This document shows, piece after piece, positions 46,770 through 54,350 of a stretch of 64,000 nt of DNA. Positions within the stretch are counted from its first letter, which is position 1. Each line of letters starts with the position of its first letter. This DNA is from Nostoc sp. 'Lobaria pulmonaria (5183) cyanobiont' (GTDB lineage Bacteria; Cyanobacteriota; Cyanobacteriia; Cyanobacteriales; Nostocaceae). Location: the NCBI RefSeq assembly GCF_002949795.1, contig NZ_CP026692.1, positions 3,890,545-3,954,544 of the forward strand, read 5' to 3'. The notes below the pieces were generated by a model. That model ran no database searches. It worked only from the letters and a program-made list of their open reading frames with translations, and had not been told where the DNA came from. Position numbers and translations under genes: made by a program.

Positions 46770-47051
46770 CTAATTCTCAGCGATTCCTATATCATCATCT
46801 TCATCATCATCGAGGTCGTAGCCAATTCCATCTTCTACACCCATTAAGGAGTCTATTCCTTCTTCGTCAGCTTGAAAATCCGGTTCGTGAACGTCACGCG
46901 CGATGATGCGACCGTTATTTTGTAACCAGTCCAACAAAGAGGACTCTGGCTTTAGGGGGATGACATTGGCTCGCTGGTTACGGGCTTCTTCACGTAATGG
47001 AGAGTTCAACATATCGAGTGAGGACAAGAAAAGGTTTACGTAAGTTGACAT
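46770..47051 (-). CDS. DUF3134-type small protein
   Basis: 93 residues. NSPLREEARNQRANVIPLKP then ESSLLDWLQNNGRIIARDV matches the DUF3134 family of cyanobacteria, of unknown function. The tail is very acidic (DLDDDEDDDIG). An in-frame ATG at 47012 (MLNSPLREEARNQ) may be the real start, because the upstream 13 residues are not seen in the relatives I recall. It is 79 bases upstream of mraY on the same strand. Confidence 0.8.
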   Translation of the reverse strand: MSTYVNLFLSSLDMLNSPLREEARNQRANVIPLKPESSLLDWLQNNGRIIARDVHEPDFQADEEGIDSLMGVEDGIGYDLDDDEDDDIGIAEN

Positions 47052-47255
47052 TTAGAGTCTATCACTTGACACGGATTAATTTAGTTATCTTTTCAACCCT
47101 TTAGTTGATAAATCCGCATTCAGATAGAAATTTTTTATTTGATAAGCATAAGGCTTAAGTCAAGCGATTCTTAGTAATTTTTATGGCTCTACATATATGT
47201 CATGAATATCTTGTTTATGCTGATGGAAAGTGAGTGATTTTTGAGGTGACAGGCG

Positions 47256-47840
47256 ATGATGGGAAAAGCGGCTCTTATAAATGCGATCGCACTTACTAAT
47301 CGCGGTCTACTAGCGACCGAAGAACAGAAACAGGCTATCTTAATCGCGATCGCCAACTTAGAAGACTTTAATCCTACACCCCGTCCGGTGGAAGCTAGTA
47401 ATTTGCTAGATGGCAATTGGCGATTACTATACACCACTAGCAAGGCTCTTTTAAACTTAGATCGTCTACCTTTATGCAAACTCGGTCAAATCTATCAGTA
47501 TATCCGGGTAGAGACTACCAGTGTTTACAACATAGCTGAGATTTATGGTTTACCTTATTTAGAAGGATTAGTCAGCGTTGCTGCTAAATTTGAGCCAGTT
47601 TCAGGTCGGCGTGTCCAAGTAAAATTTGAGCGTTCTATTATCGGCTTACAACGTTTAATAGAATACAATTCTCCGGTAACTTTTATCCAACAAATTGAAG
47701 CAGGTAGAAAATTTCCCGGAATTGATGTTGCTATAAACAGTGACAAACAGCAAGGCTGGTTAGATATCACTTATATAGATAACGACCTGCGGATCGGCAG
47801 AGGTAATGAGGGAAGTGTGTTTGTCTTAACTAAAACATAA
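47256..47840 (+). CDS. PAP/fibrillin family protein
   Basis: 194 residues. The plastid-lipid-associated protein family binds lipids or quinones at thylakoids and plastoglobules. Signs: LIAIANLEDFNPTPRPVEAS, LLDGNWRLLYTTSKALLNLD, QIYQYIRVETTSVYNIAEI, and the C-terminal WLDITYIDNDLRIGRGNEGS then VFVLTK. The last is the family's most conserved part. A second ATG directly follows the first. Role here likely in photosynthetic membrane stability, by family only. Confidence 0.88.
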   Translation: MMGKAALINAIALTNRGLLATEEQKQAILIAIANLEDFNPTPRPVEASNLLDGNWRLLYTTSKALLNLDRLPLCKLGQIYQYIRVETTSVYNIAEIYGLPYLEGLVSVAAKFEPVSGRRVQVKFERSIIGLQRLIEYNSPVTFIQQIEAGRKFPGIDVAINSDKQQGWLDITYIDNDLRIGRGNEGSVFVLTKT

Positions 47841-47934
47841 GCTTCTACAAAATAACTGTTTGCGAACGAAGGTACGCTATAACGTGTGCCTTGTCAAGTA
47901 TGGTCTAATACAATTTTAAATTTGGGTTGGGGAG

Positions 47935-48012
47935 AACTAATATTCAATACTCTCCCCATTTCCCCATTTTTCATTCCCCAGTCCCCACTCCCCCTTATCC
48001 CCAGAGGGGGCC
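47935..48012. repeat. C-rich heptamer-type repeat
   Basis: Degenerate units CTCCCCATTTCCCCATTTTT and CCCCAGTCCCCACTCCCCC between the fibrillin-family gene and psaE. Confidence 0.65.
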
Positions 48013-48131
48013 CCACCTTCCCCAATTCAGACAAATAACTTAACAAAGACTCTTGCTGCGACCTTGAGGTTGTAGAGTGAAATCAATTAGCCCTCTAGAT
48101 TGGCGATTGATAACTAAAAGGGAAAATAATC

Positions 48132-48347
48132 ATGGTTCAACGTGGTTCTAAAGTACGTATTCTCCGCCCTGAATCCTACTGGTTTCAGGATCTAGGAACT
48201 GTGGCTTCCATCGACCAAAGCGGCATCAAATACCCAGTAATTGTCCGCTTTGAAAAGGTCAATTACTCTGGTATTAATACCAACAACTTTGCCCAGGATG
48301 AATTAGTCGAGGTTGAAGCACCAAAGGCTAAAGCACCGAAAAAATAG
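48132..48347 (+). CDS. psaE: Photosystem I reaction centre subunit IV
   Basis: 71 residues. Peripheral SH3-like subunit on the cytoplasmic side of photosystem I that helps dock ferredoxin and cyclic electron flow. [20 protein letters not shown], then GTVASIDQ, and [20 protein letters not shown] are signatures. The Ala/Lys-rich tail is common. The upstream region has no nearby same-strand gene, so it has its own promoter. Confidence 0.97.
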   Translation: MVQRGSKVRILRPESYWFQDLGTVASIDQSGIKYPVIVRFEKVNYSGINTNNFAQDELVEVEAPKAKAPKK

Positions 48348-48598
48348 CAGCAAAGCTACAAGGGGGTTGTTTGATGCAATGATGAAGGGTAGTCTTAAGT
48401 CTGAAGTATGAAGTCTGAAAATTTCAGTGCATTCATTCTTTGTCCTAGCCTACCCTAATCTCCAAGAGCCGCCCTGCGGGTATTTACGGTTTGTTTTGGG
48501 TAGTAATACGAGCTATATACGGCTATGTAAGTTACTACTCCATCTCTTCTTCCTGGATTCCTCAAATAAATCACAATTGCCTGCTTAACTCAGCTTGA

Positions 48599-49465
48599 AT
48601 GCCCGAACTGCCTGAAGTTGAAACAGTCCGAAGGGGTCTAAATCAATTGACCCTCAACCAAGAAATCACGGGAGGAGATGTGTTGCTCGATCGCACCATC
48701 GCCTACCCGTTTTCTGTTGGTGAGTTTGTTGATGGAATTGAAAAAAATGCGATCGCTACTTGGCATCGTCGCGGTAAATATCTCCTCGCCGAACTCTCCT
48801 CATCTTCCCCTTCATCAACCAGTTGGCTAGGGGTTCATCTGCGAATGACCGGTCAATTACTATGGCTGCATCGAGATGAACCATTACACAAGCACACGCG
48901 GGTTAGATTATTCTTTGGAGAACAGCAGGAATTACGCTTTGTCGATCAGCGTACCTTCGGTAAAATATGGTGGGTTCCGCCTGGTGTTGCTGTAGAAAGT
49001 ATTATGACTGGTTTGGCAAAACTGGCAGCAGATCCATTTTCATCCGAATTCACTGTTGAATATCTAGCAAGCAAACTCCAAAACCGCCGCCGTCCAATTA
49101 AGACTGCGCTACTAGATCAATCGGTGGTGGCGGGATTAGGTAACATCTATGCCGATGAAGCATTGTTTAAGAGTGGAATTTTACCTGAAACCTTGTGTAT
49201 AGATTTGCAGCTAAAGCAAATTGAACGTTTGCGAACAGCCATCATTCAAGTTTTAGAAACCAGCATTGAGGCTGGTGGTACGACATTTAGTAATTTCTTA
49301 AATGTTAAAGGTACTAACGGCAATTATGGTGGTGTAGCCTGGGTTTATAACCGCGCTGGAGAACCCTGTCGAATTTGTGGTACAGCAATTCAACGGATTA
49401 GGTTAGCTGGGCGATCTAGTCATTTTTGCTCCGAGTGTCAAACGTTAAGGGGAGTTAGGAGTTAG
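48599..49465 (+). CDS. mutM: Formamidopyrimidine-DNA glycosylase
   Basis: 288 residues. Removes 8-oxoguanine and fapy lesions. The N-terminal PELPEVETVRRGL carries the catalytic Pro and Glu after Met removal. HLRMTGQLLW, DQRTFGKIWW and the H2TH region (LLDQSVVAGLGNIYADEALF) follow. The C-terminal zinc finger has four Cys: CRIC and, further on, CSEC after the loop IQRIRLAGRSSHF. Full length. A short GTTAGGA repeat follows the stop. Confidence 0.96.
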   Translation: MPELPEVETVRRGLNQLTLNQEITGGDVLLDRTIAYPFSVGEFVDGIEKNAIATWHRRGKYLLAELSSSSPSSTSWLGVHLRMTGQLLWLHRDEPLHKHTRVRLFFGEQQELRFVDQRTFGKIWWVPPGVAVESIMTGLAKLAADPFSSEFTVEYLASKLQNRRRPIKTALLDQSVVAGLGNIYADEALFKSGILPETLCIDLQLKQIERLRTAIIQVLETSIEAGGTTFSNFLNVKGTNGNYGGVAWVYNRAGEPCRICGTAIQRIRLAGRSSHFCSECQTLRGVRS

Positions 49466-49537
49466 GAGTTTTTACTTCTAACTCGGAACTCTTTTAAAAT
49501 GCAGATGAAAGACTTTACAAATTTGAGAGAGTAAATC

Positions 49538-49753
49538 ATGGCAGTCAAAAAAGGGGATATGGTTCGCGCTGTGCGCGAGAAACTAGAAAACAGTCTGGAG
49601 GCTAAAGCCAGCGATCCTCGCTTTCCTTCTTATTTGTTTGAAAGCAAGGGCGAAATTGTAGACATCAAAGGTGATTACGCCCTGATTAAGTTTGGGAAAG
49701 TGCCAACACCTAATATTTGGTTACGTGTGGATCAACTCGAAGAGTTTAAATAA
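49538..49753 (+). CDS. ndhO: NAD(P)H-quinone oxidoreductase subunit O
   Basis: 71 residues. Peripheral subunit of the cyanobacterial NDH-1 complex for cyclic electron flow and CO2 uptake. [20 protein letters not shown], then [20 protein letters not shown] and [16 protein letters not shown] fit NdhO closely. It lies 72 bases after mutM with a heptamer repeat between, on the same strand. Confidence 0.95.
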   Translation: MAVKKGDMVRAVREKLENSLEAKASDPRFPSYLFESKGEIVDIKGDYALIKFGKVPTPNIWLRVDQLEEFK

Positions 49754-49754
49754 G

Positions 49755-49815
49755 TAAAAAGAATTCAGAAGTCAGAAGTCAGAATTCAGCATTTATTCTG
49801 ACTCCTGAATTCTTG
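49755..49815. repeat. TCAGAAG-type repeats forming a long hairpin
   Basis: GAATTCAGAAGTCAGAAGTC and the downstream TTATTCTGACTCCTGAATTC form an inverted repeat just after ndhO and may act as its terminator. Confidence 0.6.
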
Positions 49816-49847
49816 TTGAGAAAAATCGCATCTTAGCTGCAAAAAAT

Positions 49848-49876
49848 GCGTAGACGTAGCCCGTCGTAGACATCGC
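49848..49876. repeat. Dispersed GCGTAGACGTAGCCC-type repeat
   Basis: Fourth copy of the repeat at 4104-4131, ending in GTCGTAGACATCGC. Confidence 0.75.
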
Positions 49877-49934
49877 TTATTCTCTTAATGCCATTTTTAT
49901 TGTTGTCACCAGCCCGTTGGATGTAATGATTAGA

Positions 49935-50035
49935 CCTCTTGCAAAAATAGTTTTGCAAGAGGGGGTAAGGGAAAAGGTGAAAGCCAAAGGATTTTTCGCT
50001 CGCGGCTTTACCCCTTTACCCCTTACCCTTTTCCC
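49935..50035. repeat. Compound palindromic repeat
   Basis: CCTCTTGCAAAA and TTTTGCAAGAGG are perfect arms around ATAG (49935-49962). A second inverted pair, GGTAAGGGAAAAGG and CCTTACCCTTTTCCCC, follows. It directly abuts the dehydrogenase fragment. Confidence 0.75.
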
Positions 50036-50041
50036 CACTTC

Positions 50042-50248
50042 TACAAGAAGTTTACTTATTTAGCTTGGCAAGCAAATGGTTTACCAATAATTGGTGTTCC
50101 CTGTCGGTTGGGATGCAGTGGAATTGAGAATATTTTAGAATTAACGCTTACCTATGAAGAAAGAGAGGGTTTGTATACTTCGGCTCGATCTGTGCGTCAA
50201 AATATTGAGCGATCGCAGGAAATTTTGAGTAACAAAATAATTTCGTAA
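50042..50248 (+). pseudogene. C-terminal fragment of a lactate/malate dehydrogenase-type gene
   Basis: One open frame reads FTYLAWQANGLPIIGVPCRL, then GCSGIENILELTLTYEEREG and VRQNIERSQEIL, ending at TAA 50246. This resembles the last 65 residues of LDH/MDH-family enzymes (GVPxxLGxxGxExIxEL, then EExxxLxxSxxxVR). No start codon or upstream part of such a gene exists; the 5' side is repeat DNA. A terminator follows at the expected distance, so this is the end of a former gene cut by repeat insertion or deletion. Confidence 0.7.
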
Positions 50249-50265
50249 TTTGTAAAAATAGCAGC

Positions 50266-50304
50266 AAAAAAAGGCAGTAGGTTTTAATCCTGCTGCCTTT
50301 TTTT
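50266..50304 (+). terminator. Strong Rho-independent terminator
   Basis: AAAAAAAGGCAGTAGG pairs with CCTGCTGCCTTTTTTT. It ends the former dehydrogenase gene and may also serve leftward transcripts. Confidence 0.85.
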
Positions 50305-50421
50305 ATCACCCTATAAATCAAATCTGTAAATTCCTCTCAAAACCTCTTCCCTTCTAAAAAAGAGGCTTTGAATTGTCTCCATTTTCTGGTAGAGAAGGAG
50401 GCTGGAGGGTTGGGTTTTGGG

Positions 50422-50748
50422 TTAACGGCCCTGATCTGCGGGGTCGCCGTAGGGGTCTTCGCTGGCTGGGCGGACGTCACCATACTCCCCTGTGTCTGCG
50501 GGGTCGCCATAAGGGTCTTCGCTAGCTGGGCGAACATTGCCGTAAGACGAGATATCTGCGGGGTCGCCGTAGGGGTCTTCACTAGCTGGGCGAACATTGC
50601 CGTAAGCTGCCGGATCTGCGGGATCGCCGTAGGGATCTTCGCTGGCTGGACGTACATTGCGATCGCGGAATTCGGCATCTTGATCGGCTTGATCGCTGTT
50701 CGACCCCAAAAGCAACTCCTTCGCCTTTCGGAAAAATTCATCTACCAT
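50422..50748 (-). CDS. Protein of four 20-residue VRPASEDPYGDPAD repeats
   Basis: 108 residues. A short head MVDEFFRKAKELLLGSNSDQ is followed by four tandem units of NVRPASEDPYGDPAD plus a variable five-residue linker. The acidic, Pro/Gly-rich repeats look disordered and could bind cations or a protein partner. An excellent ribosome site (AGGAGA) lies 8 bases before the ATG. The DNA repeat is 60 bases per unit. I do not recognise a function. It is downstream of a lipoprotein gene on the same strand, 96 bases away, and may be cotranscribed. Confidence 0.75.
   Translation of the reverse strand: MVDEFFRKAKELLLGSNSDQADQDAEFRDRNVRPASEDPYGDPADPAAYGNVRPASEDPYGDPADISSYGNVRPASEDPYGDPADTGEYGDVRPASEDPYGDPADQGR
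50445..50660. repeat. 60-bp tandem repeat inside the acidic repeat protein
   Basis: Four near-identical units, each containing GCGGGGTCGCCGTAGGGGTC or a close variant on the plus strand, encode the 20-residue repeat. Confidence 0.9.
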
Positions 50749-50844
50749 AATCTGTCTCCTGATTTAAGTTCGTGTTCTCCGACGTGCGCGATCGGCGTTA
50801 TCCTCCAGGAAACCCGCTTTCTTATTTACACACGCTTCGCTGAT

Positions 50845-51327
50845 CTAGAGTGCCGGTGCTGCCGATGAAGTTAGACCACTGAGATCGCGACCTGTGGTAC
50901 TCCGGTTATAGCCTTGGAATTCCCGATACTTTTGTGCTTCAGATTCTGGTACTCGAATTCCTTCTGCTGGTGCTGTTACCCAGTGAGCGCGGTGTTCAGC
51001 ATCACGGTAGTATACACGCCCATTCTTGGATAGATAGTACTTACCTTGCGCTCCTTCTTGTGAAGCATTCTTATGTTGGTTGTAGAGGTAATAAAGTCCC
51101 GCAGCACCTGCCAAAAGTGCCACTTTTTGTCCTGTACCCAATCCCTTCTTCGCTTCAGTTTGGCGATCGCTCACTGTTCTACCGGCGGTATCATCAACAG
51201 GTGGTGGAACTGAAGCGTTTTTAGAACCGCCTCCGCAGCTACTGAGCAAGGGCACCATTAGCAATGCGGAAAGCAGCACTGCAAATAGACGCGAAACTAT
51301 TTTACGTTCTTTATATATTGTATTCAT
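50845..51327 (-). CDS. Putative lipoprotein, unknown function
   Basis: 160 residues. The basic start (MNTIYKERKIVSR) and the hydrophobic core end in LLSSC, a lipobox, with Cys at residue 31. Mature protein: Ser/Pro linker, a Gly/Ala/Leu segment (GTGQKVALLAGAAGLYYLYN) that may dip into the membrane, then YYLSKNGRVYYRDAEHRAHW and a Ser/Ala-rich tail. Expected to be lipidated by Lgt (lgt is in the window). No family recognised. The repeat-protein gene follows it on the same strand. Confidence 0.75.
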   Translation of the reverse strand: MNTIYKERKIVSRLFAVLLSALLMVPLLSSCGGGSKNASVPPPVDDTAGRTVSDRQTEAKKGLGTGQKVALLAGAAGLYYLYNQHKNASQEGAQGKYYLSKNGRVYYRDAEHRAHWVTAPAEGIRVPESEAQKYREFQGYNRSTTGRDLSGLTSSAAPAL

Positions 51328-51665
51328 TGGATTTCGTTCTCACCTGTATTTGCTAAAAGCCTTGCTGTTGCAAAAACAAAGTTGGAATTCCTGTTATTTC
51401 GCTGGGAATTGAAAAAACATATACCACTTAATTTACAACTGCACAGCTACAGCGTTTCTCTGTCATGGTCGTCGATTTTCTCAAGCATTGCATCCCGCCT
51501 TTGAGAGAAACTGCATTCATCCCAAGGAAATATATTGTTGATTTTTGATGAGTCTATTTAGCTGAAACGCCGAAATCTTCAGCAATTTCTCGGTTATTTT
51601 TTCTGCATAAATAACTTAGAAAGATACAGTTACTATGATGCTTTTTGTCAAGAAGTACACTCAAT
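51328..51665. other. Divergent intergenic region
   Basis: About 340 bases between the lipoprotein gene and the first cassette gene. It must hold promoters for both directions. A TCAGCAATTTCTCGG motif near the end is unremarkable; no repeat is seen. Confidence 0.45.
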
Positions 51666-52313
51666 ATGACATCAAAAAATACTAGTACTCGTCTTCTTTT
51701 GGCTTTGTGGGATTTGGGAGGAATGCAGCAGGAAGTTAAGAAAGGTCAACTCACTAAGCGAATTGTAGCTAAAAGCCAGAAGGTGGCAGATTATCAGGGC
51801 ATATTCGAGGAATTACAGAAGCAGGGTGCGATCGCAATTTCCAAAAAGGGATACTCTCTGACATCTGGCAAGGGTTTAGAGGTATTGGGTGAAGGTTTGA
51901 GAAGTGGCGAGTTTAAGTTTGAAGGGACGATTGTCGGTACTTGGGCGGCGAATGCGTTGGTGAAGTGGATTAGTCAGATTGATGTTGCGGTAGTTGGTGC
52001 AGATGTACCAGTTAATGGGAAGGTTGCGATCGCATCTTACGACGAGTTTAAATCCGTGGCGTTGGAAGTCTACGACAAGCTGAACCAAAACTACAACCTA
52101 GATGATCTTGTGCCAATTTATCGCATAAGGAGAGAAATAGGTGATCGGGTAAGTCGTGAAAATTTCAATGAGTGGCTACTGGAAATGCAAGAAAAGGACA
52201 TTTTGCAACTCCAAGGCGGTAGCTTGTCAGACGGCGATCCAGACAAACTGGAAGACTCCATAACTACCCCAGTAAGTGGGTTACGCTGCTACGCCAAGCA
52301 TTTAAACTCATAA
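51666..52313 (+). CDS. Cassette gene A: possible winged-helix protein
   Basis: 215 residues from the ATG at 51666 (MTSKNTSTRLLLALWDLGG). Residues 1-75 read as a winged-helix: LALWDLGGMQQEVKKGQLTK, IFEELQKQGAIAISKKGYSL. The C-terminal part (DDLVPIYRIRREIGDRVSRE, NFNEWLLEMQEKDILQLQGG) looks like a second winged-helix, with a conserved-looking ending SGLRCYAKHL. This could be a DNA-binding adaptor. The family is not one I can name. It is followed by the ATPase and nuclease genes on the same strand, with 121-base and 119-base gaps. Confidence 0.68.
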   Translation: MTSKNTSTRLLLALWDLGGMQQEVKKGQLTKRIVAKSQKVADYQGIFEELQKQGAIAISKKGYSLTSGKGLEVLGEGLRSGEFKFEGTIVGTWAANALVKWISQIDVAVVGADVPVNGKVAIASYDEFKSVALEVYDKLNQNYNLDDLVPIYRIRREIGDRVSRENFNEWLLEMQEKDILQLQGGSLSDGDPDKLEDSITTPVSGLRCYAKHLNS

Positions 52314-52434
52314 ACCTATTCTTAGGTTGCTCTTCACACCCACTGAAACGCCAGTTTAGATGTCGTGCAGCTACAAATAGTGAGCAATCTAAAATCTAGT
52401 ATTCCAAATCAAAAATTCACCTCACTTTAGATCC

Positions 52435-54231
52435 ATGTCTAACGACAACGGCTTAATTGATGCTATCAAAAGTCACAACCCATTTGACAGACCTTTAGTA
52501 GTTAGAAGTCAAGATATTTGGGTAACAGGTTTTCCTGACGTTTCTTCCTTAAATGCTCATGCCTCAGATACTATTTTTGATGCCATTGAGATAGTTCGCA
52601 CCAAACAACAACCAGTTATAGGCATTACCATCAAGGCTGAAAGAGGACTAGGCAAAAGCCATCTTATCAGTCGAATTCGCCGCCGACTTCAAACTGATGG
52701 TAGTGCTTTATTTGTCTATACGAGCGAGATTAACGATTTAAATCGAATTAAAGGGGAATTTTTACGAAATGTAGCAAATAGCCTTAAACAAATAGGTAGC
52801 CAAGGGATGAGCCAGTGGCGGGAATTAGCAACTGCTATTTTCAATGAAGCTTACAACAAGACCTTCACACCTGATGAGATGGTTCGTCACTTTTCTGAAG
52901 TCTTAAAAGTAAATTCCAAAGTAGTGGAGCATTGGACGGATAGAGTCTTGGGAATTAAGCATGACATTGAAAATCCTGATATTATCGCTGCAATTTTATG
53001 GACACTCTCCTCTAATCCATCTGAGGAGCGTTACGCTATAAACTGGCTTGCGGGTCAAGAATTACCACAGTCAAAAGCTGATGCACTAGGTCTAGCAAAT
53101 TCCAGCGCCCAGGATAGAGAAGCGCAAGCCTTCAGCACAGTTCGTCAAATTCTAGACTTAATTAGTGATTACAAACCAATAGTCATTTGTTTTGACGAAT
53201 TGGAAAGTATCCTAATGTGTAATGATGCAGGATTCACAGCATCACAAGTTACTGCTATTTTAGCCAAAGACTTATACGACAAGATTAAACGGGGTGTTTT
53301 TATAACGGCGATGTTTCCTCAAACCTGGACTGATCAAATAAGAGCCTTAAAAGAAGCTGAATCAGTTACAGATCGGATTGCTCAAAAGACTATTGAGTTA
53401 ACTTATCTCAAATCGGAAGATGTTATTGTTTTAGTTTCCCAGTGGTTGAAAGACTTTTACGATCGACAAGGAGTAACATCACCTAATTCAGTTTATCCTT
53501 TTGACGAAGGGAAGCTGAAAGAACTGGGGAAGGAAAGACCAATGGTAAGAAAAGTATTACAGTGGTGTAAGGAAAACTGGTCTACTGAGTTGACGCCACC
53601 ACTACACCCAGTAGAATCTGCTTACAAGAAAGAACTTGCAGCCGTTGAAAGTAAGATACAAGATGACATAGAGGATAAAACCAAACTCGCTAACGCTCTG
53701 CGATTCAGCTTTTCCACGTTAGTTGGACAAATTTTAGAAAATGTCCAAATTACAGAAATTGTAGATATTAAAGCTCGTAGCGTAGACCAAGGATATATTA
53801 ATTTTAAAATTGTTGGTCAGGAAAATGGCAATGTTGTAAAAATTGGAGTCTCAGTTCTTCAAGGAGTCAGTGGTAGGTTCCTACAGGCTGCATTAAAACG
53901 CTTAATCGAATATAAAGAATTTGATTTAACTCGTGGTTGCTTAATTCGTTCTAAAAAGATTAGTAGTGGTACTAAAGCAAAACAGTATTTAGATATACTT
54001 TTGTCACCTCATTTAGGCGGGGAGTGGGTATTGTTAAAAGGTGAAGAGATTAAGCCTATTTTAGCAATTACTTCTGTTCTTAAAGCCCGACATGATTATG
54101 AATTATCGGAAGCACAAATAATTGATTTTACTCTACAAAATAGGATAGTAATTGATAATAATCTCATTCATGAAATTCTCAGCGATCCATCTGGACAAAT
54201 TCCTGAAGATGCTATTGATGAAGATACTTAA
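52435..54231 (+). CDS. Cassette gene B: P-loop ATPase
   Basis: 598 residues. Walker A at residues 69-76 (ERGLGKSH, after IGITIKA) and Walker B at about 249-256 (IVICFDELES) frame an AAA/STAND-like NTPase core. A sensor-like SVTDRIAQKTIELTYL follows, then KDFYDRQG and RKVLQWCKENW, which look like a C-terminal winged lid as in ORC/Cdc6-type ATPases. The last 200 residues (KLANALRFSFSTLVGQILEN, VSVLQGVSGRFLQAALKRL) are unassigned. It is a candidate motor or sensor for the neighbouring nuclease. Not recognised as any named defence ATPase. Confidence 0.8.
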   Translation: MSNDNGLIDAIKSHNPFDRPLVVRSQDIWVTGFPDVSSLNAHASDTIFDAIEIVRTKQQPVIGITIKAERGLGKSHLISRIRRRLQTDGSALFVYTSEINDLNRIKGEFLRNVANSLKQIGSQGMSQWRELATAIFNEAYNKTFTPDEMVRHFSEVLKVNSKVVEHWTDRVLGIKHDIENPDIIAAILWTLSSNPSEERYAINWLAGQELPQSKADALGLANSSAQDREAQAFSTVRQILDLISDYKPIVICFDELESILMCNDAGFTASQVTAILAKDLYDKIKRGVFITAMFPQTWTDQIRALKEAESVTDRIAQKTIELTYLKSEDVIVLVSQWLKDFYDRQGVTSPNSVYPFDEGKLKELGKERPMVRKVLQWCKENWSTELTPPLHPVESAYKKELAAVESKIQDDIEDKTKLANALRFSFSTLVGQILENVQITEIVDIKARSVDQGYINFKIVGQENGNVVKIGVSVLQGVSGRFLQAALKRLIEYKEFDLTRGCLIRSKKISSGTKAKQYLDILLSPHLGGEWVLLKGEEIKPILAITSVLKARHDYELSEAQIIDFTLQNRIVIDNNLIHEILSDPSGQIPEDAIDEDT

Positions 54232-54280
54232 AACAGGTGTATATTGTTGTAATGAATTTCCCTAAAGCTAGAAGTTTCAG

Positions 54281-54324
54281 GCTAAAGAAATGAAGTCCGT
54301 GTAGGTGGACTTGGTTTCTTTAGC
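54281..54324. repeat. Long hairpin between cassette genes B and C
   Basis: GCTAAAGAAA and AAGTCC pair with GGACTT and TTTCTTTAGC around GTGTAGGT. It resembles the dispersed repeats seen elsewhere and may be an insertion or a processing site. Confidence 0.8.
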
Positions 54325-54350
54325 GGCAATATTTGGATTTTTTAGCAATT

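Noticed and set aside
50368-50868. 166-codon plus-strand frame across the acidic repeat gene
   Set aside because: It is the antisense reading of the 60-base repeat. The minus strand has the ribosome site and a sensible head sequence.
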